34,293 nt of DNA from Lentisphaerae bacterium GWF2_50_93 (GTDB taxonomy: Bacteria; Verrucomicrobiota; Lentisphaeria; Victivallales; GWF2-50-93). The stretch's first letter is position 1; every line of letters starts with the position of its first letter. Shown here piece by piece: positions 1 through 8,040 of the stretch. The notes under the pieces were generated by a model, which saw only the letters and a program-made list of their open reading frames with translations, was not told the origin of the DNA and searched no databases. The stretch spans positions 1 to 34,293 of the forward strand of contig MHBI01000039.1 of NCBI GenBank assembly GCA_001804815.1. Reading direction: 5' to 3'. Both the position numbers and the translations under genes were made by a program.

Positions 1-21
1 CCTGCACAAAATGCTGATCAT
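1..21 (-). CDS. IS3-type transposase OrfB, first codons only
   Basis: An ATG at 21-19 overlaps the orfA stop in an ATGA arrangement and reads MISILCR to the window edge. IS3 OrfB proteins (DDE integrase, rve domain) often open with a short segment of this kind. Only seven codons are visible, so the call rests on position and overlap rather than on a domain. Confidence 0.5.
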
Positions 22-422
22 CCCTCTTTTCTCCCGCGGCTTTCCAGCCGCCCTTTGGACAGCTCCACTTCTGCTTTTTTTTTGAAGGCATCGACATCGC
101 CTATCCCGGCACTCTCGCATGCGATTTCCAGGAATGCACTCTCCAAACGCAGATCCAGATGCGCATCCCCAAGAGCCGCTTCAAGATCCCTTACTCGTTT
201 CCTGAGCATCTTCACTTCATTGCGTTCTTCTGTGGTTTCCACTCTTATGACCCTCTTCAGTAAATGTGTTTTCCCGTACGCCTCAACCCATCGGGACACG
301 GTTCCAGGTCCTCGTATCCCATATGCTTTCGAAGCTGAAAAACTGTTCGGATGGATCCCCTGTTCTATCTCGCGAACAACTTGTCTTTTAAATGACTCAC
401 TATACCTGAAAACCTCTTTCAT
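18..422 (-). CDS. IS3-type transposase OrfA (helix-turn-helix protein)
   Basis: This is the DNA-binding half of an IS3-family transposase, 134 residues from the ATG at 422. The N-terminal third carries the typical opening (YSESFKRQVVREIEQG) and a helix-turn-helix ending in GPGTVSRWVEAYGK. A coiled-coil/leucine-zipper-like segment follows (VKMLRKRVRDLEAALGDAHL) that in this family mediates oligomerisation. A TTG at 446 would add eight residues. ATG 422 is preferred because AGGAAAGG lies eight bases upstream. The stop TGA (18-20) overlaps the ATG of orfB as ATGA, so the two are translationally coupled or joined by frameshifting, as is usual in IS3 elements. The gene looks intact. Confidence 0.85.
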   Translation of the reverse strand: MKEVFRYSESFKRQVVREIEQGIHPNSFSASKAYGIRGPGTVSRWVEAYGKTHLLKRVIRVETTEERNEVKMLRKRVRDLEAALGDAHLDLRLESAFLEIACESAGIGDVDAFKKKAEVELSKGRLESRGRKEG

Positions 423-611
423 ACTACTTGCCTTTCCTTTTGGCAAGTGTCAACTTATTTCAGGACAAGACATGAATATTCAATATCCAACACTCAATGC
501 CCAATGACGACGTGAAGATTGTGAGGGAGGGGAAATTGAACGTCGAACATTCAACGTCGAATGAAGAAGAACGGGCTCTAAGCTGCAGAGCGGAAAAATC
601 GGCGCAGCAGC

Positions 612-640
612 AAGTAGGTACGGGCTTTAGCCTGTACCAT
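612..640 (+). repeat. Family F single-hairpin repeat, divergent copy
   Basis: An AAGTAG boundary is followed by a hairpin with arms GGTACGGGCT and AGCCTGTACC (617-638), which pair except for one G-T wobble. It has the same frame (AAGTAGGTAC, hairpin, GTACCAT) as the identical copies at 18911-18943, 22878-22910 and 26220-26252, but a different middle stem. Confidence 0.7.
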
Positions 641-669
641 CCAAATTAAAGTAATGCTAAATTACAGTC

Positions 670-741
670 AAGACACGTCAGCAGAGTGACGTGGCTACAA
701 CAAATCCAAGCTGTAGCCGCGTCACTCTGCTGACGCGTCTT
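670..741. repeat. Family H paired-hairpin palindrome
   Basis: Two 30-base arms (670-699 and 712-741) are inverted copies with two differences, separated by a 12-base spacer. Each arm is also a perfect hairpin on its own: ACGTCA-GCAGAG-TGACGT in the left arm and GCGTCA-CTCTGC-TGACGC in the right. The two between-arm differences are the two partners of a single base pair within each hairpin (A-T left, G-C right). The outer stem is AAGAC/GTCTT and the inner stem GGCTACA/TGTAGCC. Confidence 0.85.
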
Positions 742-848
742 TCTTAAGATGGCCGTGCTTGCTTGTTTGATGCTTGGAATTTGAAACCTGTTTGGATTTT
801 GGTGATTGGAACTTGGAGCTTGTCCGAAGAGGAAATAAAGAATAGCAA

Positions 849-1265
849 TCACTCCGCGAGATGGCGGATCATGACGGGATTCACTTTGAAATCGGTCTTC
901 CTGTTGAACTTCTCGGCAAGGATTTTTTTGCAGACCAGGAATTTCTCCTTGGCGGTTTTCAACCTGGGGTCGTCTGCACCATTTATCTTCAGCAGATCCT
1001 TTTCAGATTTTATTTCAGCGCCTGCCGTGGATGGCACATTCCTGCATATGAAAATCCAATATGCATTCATTGCATCCTGCAGGTTCGCCTCATTGTCCTT
1101 GCCGACTCCTGAATCAAAAAGCTTCTCCGCCTCCTCGAACCTGTAACTGGCGTTCAAGACATCAGCGGGTTCAGGTGTAGCGGCCGCCTCAGGAGGTTTT
1201 GTTGATGCGCATGATGCAAGCAGGCAGATTGAGATGGCTGAAACAAGATATGTGAAGTTTTTCAT
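849..1265 (-). CDS. Small putative lipoprotein of unknown function
   Basis: This 138-residue protein has a lipoprotein signal: a short charged start (MKN), a hydrophobic stretch and the lipobox LASC with the lipidated cysteine at residue 19. It is therefore expected to be membrane-anchored outside the cytoplasm. The mature part is mostly helical, with phrases such as YRFEEAEKLFDSG and DAMNAYWIFICRN that resemble a tetratricopeptide-type helical pair, though no repeat is clear. It starts seven bases after the stop of the giant exported protein, with AGGA close to the ATG, so the two are probably co-transcribed. I do not recognise a named family. Confidence 0.7.
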   Translation of the reverse strand: MKNFTYLVSAISICLLASCASTKPPEAAATPEPADVLNASYRFEEAEKLFDSGVGKDNEANLQDAMNAYWIFICRNVPSTAGAEIKSEKDLLKINGADDPRLKTAKEKFLVCKKILAEKFNRKTDFKVNPVMIRHLAE

Positions 1266-1272
1266 ATTCCTA

Positions 1273-4200
1273 TTATTTCATGAATGAACTTACCGCGGCA
1301 CTGATCCTGCGAGTCGCCCCGTCAATGGAAATTATTACTCGGGCGGCAACTGTAGCGACATATTTCTTTTCCGGTGTCACATCCGGCTCAACATCGATGT
1401 TTCCTGCGATATTCGCAAGAAGTTCGAGCTGCTCATCGGCATACAGGGAGATGTCGTAGTCCAGATCCGAGCCGGTCTCGTCGGGATTGCCGAATGCCGT
1501 CACGACCACTACTCCTATGCCGCCATTTTCCGTGACATTGTCGGCGACGGCATTGTCGATGAGCCCGTTGGCCTTGAGGTTCGCAATGACAGCCGCCTGT
1601 CTGGCAGGAGATACTCTGAGCAGGAGGGGATTCGCGACAAGTCCAGGAGGTGCATCTGCTGGTCCATTTCCAACAGCGGCGCCTTCAGTTCCATAGAAGA
1701 GCATATAGAGACCTGGATCGAGCTTCGACGTTATTTTCGGATCGGAGGAAGCGGCTGCAAGAGTGTCTGCGACCCAGATATTCTCGTAGTCAGTATCTAT
1801 CGGTCCGTCTTCAAAGCCTCTTCGCGCATTCATGTATTCCTCCAGGCCTGCCAGGGTTCCTCCCTGGGCTTCTATGTCTGCAACAGGAATCCGGGTTCCT
1901 GCCAGATATCCGGAGAAATCAAAGAAATTGCCGGACTCCCAGGGATTCCTTTTCGTCTTTACCGTCCAGCTGCCGATGCTCAAAGTCGAGTCTGGGATCG
2001 TGGAAAGATAGAAATCATATGTGTATTCGCCGTCGGCAGCGATCTTCGTGGAATACGTGAAATTGCCTTTCGCGTCGGTTTTCGGAAGCCAGGTGGTGAG
2101 ACCAGTTAGCGGATCCCTGACGCCAACGGTGAGTCCGGCTATCCCTGTGCCGGTCTCATCCAGCACCATGCCTTTGAACTGGGCGGTGAAAGGGACGGTC
2201 TGATCGTTTGCGGGAACAAGGGAGAACACGATGTCCGTCGCGGAATAGCAGTTGACTGAGAACTGCACGCCATTGTAGGCGGTAGCCCCGTAGAGCAGCA
2301 GATACCAGCGCCCATCTGCGGGATTCGCAACCGTGAGGATCTCCTTCTTTGCCGCTCCGGATATTTCAGATCCTTTCGCGTTGTAGCTTGCCTTCGTCGG
2401 ACATGAGCCGAACTTAGCATACAGATCGCAGTCGCCGCCGTCTCCATTCTCGACCTGCGCGACAAGCCTCCTGGTTCCAGGAGGAACATCGATGTAATAG
2501 ATCTTTTGGCTATTGAGGATGCCGGATACGACTGCCACGGGTGCGACTGCCGCAAAGTCTGTATTCACATCAGTCTTGTATCCGGTCTTCGATGCGCTCA
2601 ATGAGCTTTCCGTTCCGGTAATATGGTTCATGGCCTTCACGCAGTACATGTATTTCTGCAGTGCAAGCGGCGGGTCGTCTTCGACGGAAAACCCGGGGAT
2701 TGCCAGCGTTATGGCCACCCATGGATCACCCGCAAGTACCTTCCTGTAGACGATGTATTTCGTCGCCGTCGGCACCTCGCTCCAGGCTATGCTGACCTTT
2801 TCCGACGCTCCATTGCTGACAGATTTAAGCGTAGGAGCAGCTACAGTGGTAATCACATCCTTCGGATATCCGCTGTTGGATGCGCTGAAGTCGCTTGTAT
2901 AGGAACCTGGGCCCGGATAGGCATATTTCGCCTTTATCCAGTAGAATGTCTTGCCGGATGCTGATCCATCATAATATTCCGGAGAAGCGCTGGTACCAAT
3001 CGAAGACGCGTTATTGGCATCATTGGACGTGAAAGAATAAACCTCATATTCCGTCGCGCCGGCAAGGGCAGTCCATGTGATCTTCACCTTGTTGAAGTAA
3101 GTACCGTCGCTGGCGGTGACTCCGGCGGGGCCAGCGAACCTGATATAACCGCTGCCGCTCTTGTATCCAGATGAAACTCCATTGGCATTCGCTGATTTCA
3201 CATAATACCAGTACTTGGTCCCAGGTTTGGGATCCGCGGCGCCGACGTCATCATATGAATAAGTTATTGTCGAACTCATATATGGAACCTCGCCGATCAG
3301 ATCACTCTCGTTGAATGTCCCCGAGGTATTTCTGTATATGCGGTAGTAGGTCGCGCCGGCGACCTTCGGCCATGTCACCTTTATCTTGTCGAAATAGGTT
3401 CCATCGCTTGCGGCCACCGAACCCGGAGCGGCGGGAGTCTTCGAGATATAACCCGAATTACTCGCGCTGAACGCACTGGTCCCCGCGCCGTTCAAAGCCT
3501 TGATCCAGTAAAAATAAGTGCCTGTATTGACGAGAAGATTGCCGGTATTGGATGAATCTACATAGCTGGCGTCGGACACGTCCGCTATCTTCTGTGCAAG
3601 TGAACTGACATTCGAGGTCGCCCTCCATACTTCATATGAGGCAGCTCCGTCGGAAGCAGTCCACGAAACGAAGACCGCATCCGCATATGTGCCGTCGCTT
3701 GCAAGCGGCGATGCCGGAGGCGGCGGTTTCGCATTGTAATGCTTCGCCCTCAGGGCGAGTCCCGAAAATTCAGTGTTGGCATACAGGCTGATCACGTATT
3801 CGCCGGTAGCCGGATCTGCAATCCTTATGATTTCATTGTTGGTCGCCTTGACCCCGTAGACCAGGATGTCCCCGCCCTTCGAAATGGAAATGTCGCAGTC
3901 GCCGGTTCCACCGCTGGTCTTGATCTCCAGAAGTTTTACAACGGGATTGGTGACTGGCACAGTAAACGTGAATATCCTCGTAGTGCCGACGGCTCCCTTG
4001 ATTCCAGTTACAGATACTCCGCTCGAAAGATTTTTGACGACTGTGCCGTCTGCGATCCAGCCCTGCTCGGAATTGCTGAAGTCGCTGGATTTGTCGTCCC
4101 CGGCTCCGCTCCTGGCCCTAATCCAGTAGTAGTAGTGCGTTCCCAGGACTGCAGTAGTGTCATCGGCAGTCACGGTCGCGCCTAAATCGACGTTCTTCAC

Positions 4201-6171
4201 GAACTCCGCAAGCCCGGGAATATTGTCCTTGGAACGGAATATGTCGTAGGATACGGCTCCAGAGCCTGAGCAGTCGGACCAGAGCAGGGTCACCTTGCCA
4301 GCGTCGCCCTGCGAAGCCGAAGTCAGAACCGGCTTTTCGGGAACATCGTTTAGCATGCTGATATTGAGATCGACTCCGTTGTAGTTCTTGTAGCCGTAGA
4401 GGAGGATGTACCAGTCCTTGCCGGCCTCGGGATTCAGGACGGTGATGCTTTCAAGTGTCGTAGGGCCCGTGCTTCTGGCATAATATTCTTCCAATGTAGG
4501 AATGGCATCCGGGCTTATGTAGATGTCGCAGTCCTCGCCCACCGCTCCACCGGCAGTATTGATTATCATCCTGGTTGTTCCCGCTGGAACAGTGACCTTG
4601 TAGACCATGCTGCTCTCCGCCAACCCGCTGATTCCGGGGACGCTTTCAGGAGTGTTCAGAGCCGGAGTCCTGATGTTCAGATCATCCAGGAAATTCGCGG
4701 TGATCTTCGCGGAGCATCCGTCGAGGCCTGTAAGCTTGAACTGCGTCGGCGAAGTAGTCGCCTCGAGGGTCGCATTGCCAAAAACTGAAAAGTTGACAAA
4801 CGTATATCCGCCGCCGGCAGTGGCTGAAATATCATACAGGGTCATCGTGTCATATGGCCCTATTGCGACGTCTATCGTTCCGTTTCCGATTGCTTCCGTT
4901 GTTATCGTGCCCTGATCGTGCGCGAAATTCGCAGTTATGTTCATGTCGTTTAAAACTGATGTGACCTCAAGGGGATTATCTGTTGAAGCCAGATCTCCGG
5001 TCCAGTCCACGAAATGATAATAGTCATCGGGATCGGCGGTCACAGGAGCGCAGTCCGTACCCTCCGGGACAAGCTGGTCCGCATCACCGACGATTGTTCC
5101 GTTGGCTCCAGCCGTGAACTTGACCTCCTTGTAGTTGTAGCCGGTATAGACATAGTCTGAATTGCTCGCACAGGCCGCGACTTTCGCGCCATCTCCACTC
5201 ATTGTGATTGAAACCCAGTTCCTGAACTCACCTGCCCCGTTGGGATAGCTTTCATTCCAGCTGGCGCCGAAGTCTGAGGAATTAAAGATGATATCGGAAC
5301 TGATCGAACCTGCCATCATCTTCGAGCCGTCGGAGTTCATCGCGACTGCGCTTCCCCAGGAATAAAGCCCGGCGGAAGGATCGCGCTTGCTCCAGGTTGT
5401 TCCGCTGTCCTCGGAAGTGAATACAAAGAAATCGTCTTCGGTACACAACGCAATTTTCGCGCCGTTGGAACTCAATGCAACCGAGGCCCAGAGCGTGGGA
5501 ACGCCTGCCCCATCAGGCTCAAGCTTTGTCCATGTGGCTCCACTGTCGGTGGAATAATACGCGTAATCGGCACCGCCGGCATCTGCAATCTGGGCGCCTG
5601 CGACCAAATATTTGCCGTCAGGACTCATCGCAACGGAAACCCAGTCCTTCGCTTCCCCTGCCCCGACGGTGCATTTTTTCCATGTCGCCCCGCTGTCGGT
5701 GGAAATATAGATGAAGTCATTCAGTGAACAAGCGGCAATCCGCTTGCCGTCGGTACTCATCGCAATCGATGACCAGCTTTTAACCGTAGCTCCGGCAGGA
5801 CTGCGCTTCGTCCAGACAGTTCCGCCATATGTTCCCACATAGATGTAATCAGCGCCTGCAGCAATCTTTGAGCCGTCGGAGCTCATCGCAACAGCATGCC
5901 AGTATTTCGGTGATGCCGCACCGGCAGGGGTGCGTTTGGCCCAGGTTGCCCCACCGTCGCTGGAAGTGTAGACAAAGTCGGCAATTTGCACGCATGCAGC
6001 CAGGTTCATTCCGTCGGAGCTCATTGCGATGGATGACCAGCTTTTTGCAACTCCGGGACCGGCGGCCTCGCGTTTCGTCCATACATAGCTGTCCTGCGGG
6101 CTGACGCCCCAGGATTGCAGGCTCAGCAGAACTAGCACTGTGGTCAGTATTGATAAGGCTGTTTTTCTCAT
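1273..6171 (-). CDS. Giant exported multi-domain protein: Asp-box propeller, InlB-like, PPC and fibronectin III domains
   Basis: This is a 1,632-residue exported protein. Residues 1-23 form a signal peptide. Residues 30-345 hold six repeats of about 45-55 residues, each opening like W.S.AMSSDG and ending in an Asp-box (SSDGGATW near 70, then near 113 (degenerate), 158, 208, 253 and 298), as in sialidase/sortilin-type beta-propellers. Residues 347-495 look like two InlB-type repeats (FVDWTGDL, ITANF). Three PPC-like domains follow near 497-607, 707-809 and 1199-1318, each with a DCDIYIS/DCDLYA core and WYLLLYG. One fibronectin III domain lies near 609-700 and four at 811-1195, each with SDGTY..K..VTW and FYWIKA motifs. 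The C-terminal part (1330 on) begins with a carboxypeptidase-regulatory-like fold (GTGIAGLTVGVRDP). No catalytic residues are evident, so a binding or surface role is likely. No strong ribosome site is visible. Confidence 0.85.
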   Translation of the reverse strand: MRKTALSILTTVLVLLSLQSWGVSPQDSYVWTKREAAGPGVAKSWSSIAMSSDGMNLAACVQIADFVYTSSDGGATWAKRTPAGAASPKYWHAVAMSSDGSKIAAGADYIYVGTYGGTVWTKRSPAGATVKSWSSIAMSTDGKRIAACSLNDFIYISTDSGATWKKCTVGAGEAKDWVSVAMSPDGKYLVAGAQIADAGGADYAYYSTDSGATWTKLEPDGAGVPTLWASVALSSNGAKIALCTEDDFFVFTSEDSGTTWSKRDPSAGLYSWGSAVAMNSDGSKMMAGSISSDIIFNSSDFGASWNESYPNGAGEFRNWVSITMSGDGAKVAACASNSDYVYTGYNYKEVKFTAGANGTIVGDADQLVPEGTDCAPVTADPDDYYHFVDWTGDLASTDNPLEVTSVLNDMNITANFAHDQGTITTEAIGNGTIDVAIGPYDTMTLYDISATAGGGYTFVNFSVFGNATLEATTSPTQFKLTGLDGCSAKITANFLDDLNIRTPALNTPESVPGISGLAESSMVYKVTVPAGTTRMIINTAGGAVGEDCDIYISPDAIPTLEEYYARSTGPTTLESITVLNPEAGKDWYILLYGYKNYNGVDLNISMLNDVPEKPVLTSASQGDAGKVTLLWSDCSGSGAVSYDIFRSKDNIPGLAEFVKNVDLGATVTADDTTAVLGTHYYYWIRARSGAGDDKSSDFSNSEQGWIADGTVVKNLSSGVSVTGIKGAVGTTRIFTFTVPVTNPVVKLLEIKTSGGTGDCDISISKGGDILVYGVKATNNEIIRIADPATGEYVISLYANTEFSGLALRAKHYNAKPPPPASPLASDGTYADAVFVSWTASDGAASYEVWRATSNVSSLAQKIADVSDASYVDSSNTGNLLVNTGTYFYWIKALNGAGTSAFSASNSGYISKTPAAPGSVAASDGTYFDKIKVTWPKVAGATYYRIYRNTSGTFNESDLIGEVPYMSSTITYSYDDVGAADPKPGTKYWYYVKSANANGVSSGYKSGSGYIRFAGPAGVTASDGTYFNKVKITWTALAGATEYEVYSFTSNDANNASSIGTSASPEYYDGSASGKTFYWIKAKYAYPGPGSYTSDFSASNSGYPKDVITTVAAPTLKSVSNGASEKVSIAWSEVPTATKYIVYRKVLAGDPWVAITLAIPGFSVEDDPPLALQKYMYCVKAMNHITGTESSLSASKTGYKTDVNTDFAAVAPVAVVSGILNSQKIYYIDVPPGTRRLVAQVENGDGGDCDLYAKFGSCPTKASYNAKGSEISGAAKKEILTVANPADGRWYLLLYGATAYNGVQFSVNCYSATDIVFSLVPANDQTVPFTAQFKGMVLDETGTGIAGLTVGVRDPLTGLTTWLPKTDAKGNFTYSTKIAADGEYTYDFYLSTIPDSTLSIGSWTVKTKRNPWESGNFFDFSGYLAGTRIPVADIEAQGGTLAGLEEYMNARRGFEDGPIDTDYENIWVADTLAAASSDPKITSKLDPGLYMLFYGTEGAAVGNGPADAPPGLVANPLLLRVSPARQAAVIANLKANGLIDNAVADNVTENGGIGVVVVTAFGNPDETGSDLDYDISLYADEQLELLANIAGNIDVEPDVTPEKKYVATVAARVIISIDGATRRISAAVSSFMK

Positions 6172-6190
6172 TTTTATGTTTCAAATCTTT

Positions 6191-6219
6191 ATTTAAAGGA
6201 CTGTCGTACGTTCAATCAA
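6191..6219 (-). promoter_or_regulatory. Possible promoter of the giant exported protein gene
   Basis: On the minus strand TTGATT (6219-6214) and TTAAAT (6196-6191) are separated by 17 bases, about 20 bases upstream of the ATG at 6171. The fit to a sigma-70 promoter is moderate, and the surrounding sequence is AT-rich, so chance matches are easy. Confidence 0.3.
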
Positions 6220-6464
6220 TAATACAATAATACATCCCCTCCACTCATTTAGAAAGGCAGAATCTTCAAAAGTTCCTTTTAATCAGATGATTATACCAAA
6301 AATTCAGCCTTAAGTCAAGGAAATAAGGGGGCATGGCGGGTGAATTGAGAATCATACGCTACAAGATTTGGTGTATTTCGTTTGGTAGCAGTCTGCCTGA
6401 AGAGCCTGTAGGACATAGAAATGAGTCCAGGAAAAGCTGAAAGCTATTAACAGCTGTTGGAATT

Positions 6465-6537
6465 AAGTATGGCGTCCCGAGCGCATAAATAGCCTCGCGA
6501 CGCCTCCCGAGCCAGTTTCGGCGAAACTGGCATACTT
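6465..6537 (+). repeat. Family C paired-hairpin repeat, copy 1
   Basis: The outer stem AAGTATG/CATACTT encloses a long hairpin with arms GGCGTC (6471-6476) and GACGCC (6499-6504), a linker TCCCGAG, and a second hairpin CCAGTTT-CGGCG-AAACTGG (6512-6530). The second hairpin and linker are shared with the copies at 6581 and 28302. The first hairpin differs but is still self-complementary. Confidence 0.85.
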
Positions 6538-6580
6538 AACCCAAAGACAAAGCAAACAACTGGAACTCTTCACGACTACC

Positions 6581-6641
6581 AAGTATGGCGGTTTTGCCAA
6601 AACCGCCTCCGAGCCAGTTTCGGTCCCGATCTTCATCGGGA
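6581..6641 (+). repeat. Family C repeat, copy 2, interrupted
   Basis: AAGTATG is followed by a perfect hairpin, GGCGGTTTT-GCC-AAAACCGCC (6587-6607), the linker TCCGAG, and the left half of the second hairpin (CCAGTTTCGG, 6614-6623). There it breaks into an unrelated hairpin, TCCCGAT-CTTC-ATCGGGA (6624-6641). The missing right half suggests insertion or recombination inside the second stem. Confidence 0.75.
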
Positions 6642-6667
6642 TAAAGAAAACATGGAAGATCGACGCC

Positions 6668-7723
6668 CTACCTCTGATATATGGGCAGCTGGTGGTATGT
6701 GACGCTCAGCGCCAGTACAGCCATGGCGGTGGCATAACAAGGTCCGGGCTGGGTCTCATGCTGGCCTATCGGCGGCCAGGAACCGTCCTCCTTCTGGAGC
6801 TTGAGGAGAGTGCCGTATATCTTCGGAGCGAACTTCTCCCATTGATCGTCACCGAGCTGGAACATGCCCTGCGCAAGATAATAGTGCGCATAATAGAAAA
6901 ACGGTATCTCGTTTGTCTTTTTCACATCATATTTAGCGGCAATATACTCGCCGGCCTTCAGCGTGGTGTCCTCGCGGTGGCGGCTGCAGAGTTCAAGACA
7001 GAGGAGCGCGACTCCGGTCTGTGTTATGCTGGCCCCTCCCCCGGGCTGATATGCAAACCCGCCATCCTGCATCCGGCATTTCATGATGAAGCCGACCGCG
7101 TCGTCGATCGCCTCCTTTGGAACCGGAGCACCGTTGTTGCGTGCGGAGCGCAGCGCCATGAGCGCCCATCCGGAATGCGACAGATCGCTGTCATTGCTGT
7201 TGCGTTCATACCGCCAGCCGCCCCGGTGCGTATCCTGCTTCTGCACGCGCTGTGCGTCCAGTATGATCTTCAATGCCTTGCCAAGAGCGGCATCAACTTT
7301 TTTCTGGCGGTCGGGATTGAGCATTCCGGAAACCTCGGACAGCATCAGCGTCGAAATATTGTGGCTGTACATCTGCCCGCCGCCATGTCCGACCAGGCTC
7401 CCGTCGGACGACTGCGATGCCAGTACAAAATCTATTCCCCTGTCGATCGTTTCGCCGTACGGTGCGAGACCAGGGCTGTACCCCCGTGCAAGATATCCCA
7501 TCACGCAGAGCGATGTGATCGCCGTGTTCTTCGCCATTCCACCTGGGAACGAACCGTCTGGCAGCTGCGATTTCGCGAGATACGCAAGCGCCTTGTCGAC
7601 CGATTCATCAAATGATTTCTGATACTGCGGATCCTGCTTGAACACAGCTTCGGCCGCGGAAGCCTGATTGCCGGAAAAGAAGAAAATCATGCAACCCAGC
7701 AGAATAACGCAGCACGCTTTCAT
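6668..7723 (-). CDS. Exported prenyltransferase/squalene-oxidase-repeat protein
   Basis: This 351-residue protein has an alpha/alpha-barrel terpene-cyclase-type repeat fold. Its signal peptide (MKACCVILLGCMIFFFSG...ASA) would be cleaved near residue 23, so it should act outside the cytoplasm. Repeat signatures with a D-G core recur: QLPDGSFPGG, QSSDGSLVGHGGG, RMQDGGFAYQPGGG and QKEDGSWPPIG. I see no DxDD cyclase motif, so a binding or scaffold role is as likely as catalysis. The start is set at 7723 by the signal peptide. The open frame continues to 8044 but only reads through palindromic repeats. It is the last gene of the MoxR-VWA cluster on the same strand, although 317 bases of repeats separate it from the coiled-coil gene. 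A relative lies at 32880-34293. Confidence 0.8.
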   Translation of the reverse strand: MKACCVILLGCMIFFFSGNQASAAEAVFKQDPQYQKSFDESVDKALAYLAKSQLPDGSFPGGMAKNTAITSLCVMGYLARGYSPGLAPYGETIDRGIDFVLASQSSDGSLVGHGGGQMYSHNISTLMLSEVSGMLNPDRQKKVDAALGKALKIILDAQRVQKQDTHRGGWRYERNSNDSDLSHSGWALMALRSARNNGAPVPKEAIDDAVGFIMKCRMQDGGFAYQPGGGASITQTGVALLCLELCSRHREDTTLKAGEYIAAKYDVKKTNEIPFFYYAHYYLAQGMFQLGDDQWEKFAPKIYGTLLKLQKEDGSWPPIGQHETQPGPCYATAMAVLALSVTYHQLPIYQR

Positions 7724-7785
7724 GCTTGCAGTAGTCCGGAGGATGTCGGACTGAGAAATGAGTTCAGGAACGGCTGGATTTGTTC

Positions 7786-7857
7786 GTAGTAGCGCATGTT
7801 TGCGCGTTCTTGGGTATTTTGAGTTTCCGTTAAGAACGCGCAAACATGCGCTACTAC
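7786..7857. repeat. Family A paired-hairpin palindrome, perfect copy
   Basis: Two perfect 26-base inverted arms (7786-7811 and 7832-7857) begin GTAGTAGCGCATG and end CATGCGCTACTAC, with a 20-base spacer. Each arm contains its own hairpin: GCGCA-TGTT-TGCGC on the left and GCGCA-AACA-TGCGC on the right. The outer stem is GTAGTA/TACTAC. Confidence 0.9.
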
Positions 7858-7897
7858 AAGCGAAAAATATTAAGTCCGACAGGCTCCTTTGGAGGAT

Positions 7898-7945
7898 TTG
7901 CGCGTTCCTTGTTTCTCTTAAGAACGCCCGAACACGGGCTACTAC
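7898..7945. repeat. Family A repeat, chimeric copy
   Basis: The right arm (7920-7945) has the family A frame but a different hairpin, GCCCG-AACA-CGGGC, followed by TACTAC. The left side keeps only TTTGCGCGTTCCTT of the usual arm, so the two halves come from different variants. The changed stem remains perfectly paired, unlike what random decay would give. Confidence 0.7.
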
Positions 7946-8040
7946 GAACAAATTCGAAATTAATGAATTTTCAAATATTTCAAACATTGTTTCGCGCTTG
8001 ATTCGTATTTCATGCTTCGAGTTTCGAATTTCATTCATAA

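Larger units (their letters stand above)
1..472 (-). mobile_element. IS3-family insertion sequence, right-hand end (continues beyond the window)
   Basis: On the minus strand the element begins at 472 with TGTCTTGTCC followed by TGAAATAAGTTGACA. This matches the usual IS3-family terminal repeat pattern (5'-TG, then an AAGTTG(G)ACA block about 25 bases in). Immediately inside lies an OrfA-type gene, and an OrfB start overlaps its end. The other terminus is beyond position 1, so the target duplication cannot be tested. The flank just outside the end (473 onward) is itself dispersed intergenic repeat text, so the element seems to have landed in repeat DNA. Family assignment rests on OrfA character, gene overlap and terminus. 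Confidence 0.75.
473..848. other. Gene-free stretch made of dispersed repeats
   Basis: I see no convincing gene. The stretch holds, in order: simple repeat text built on CAATATCCAACACTCAATGC and GAACATTCAACGTCGAATG (473-570), a single-hairpin repeat (612-640), a 72-bp paired-hairpin palindrome (670-741), and TTGG-rich text with phrases such as GATTTTGGTGATTGGAAC (753-830). Related text recurs at 23025-23050, 26041-26095 and 28203-28235. ORFs here read straight through palindromes and have no ribosome site. Confidence 0.6.
6172..6667. other. Gene-free stretch with two paired-hairpin repeats
   Basis: No gene is seen. The right part is AT-rich leader DNA of the giant protein gene. From about 6415 the sequence becomes repeat mosaic: AGAAATGAGTCCAGGAA at 6421 (related to AGAAATGAGTTCAGGAA near 7755 and AGAAATGAGTTCAAAAG near 22744), then family C copies at 6465-6537 and 6581-6641. 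Confidence 0.6.
7724..8040. other. Gene-free stretch of repeats upstream of the prenyltransferase-repeat gene
   Basis: It holds the perfect family A palindrome (7786-7857), a short TAAGTCCGACAGGCTCC motif (7870-7886), a chimeric family A copy (7898-7945) and TTCGAAAT-rich simple text (7948-8040). The minus-strand frame open here translates to NSKHEIRIK and similar peptides, which I regard as repeat read-through and not protein. Confidence 0.65.

Noticed and set aside
55..507. 150-codon plus-strand ORF
   Set aside because: It is antisense to the clear transposase OrfA and runs out through the IS terminus.
646..852. 68-codon minus-strand ORF
   Set aside because: It is translated from the family H palindrome and simple repeat text, with no ribosome site.
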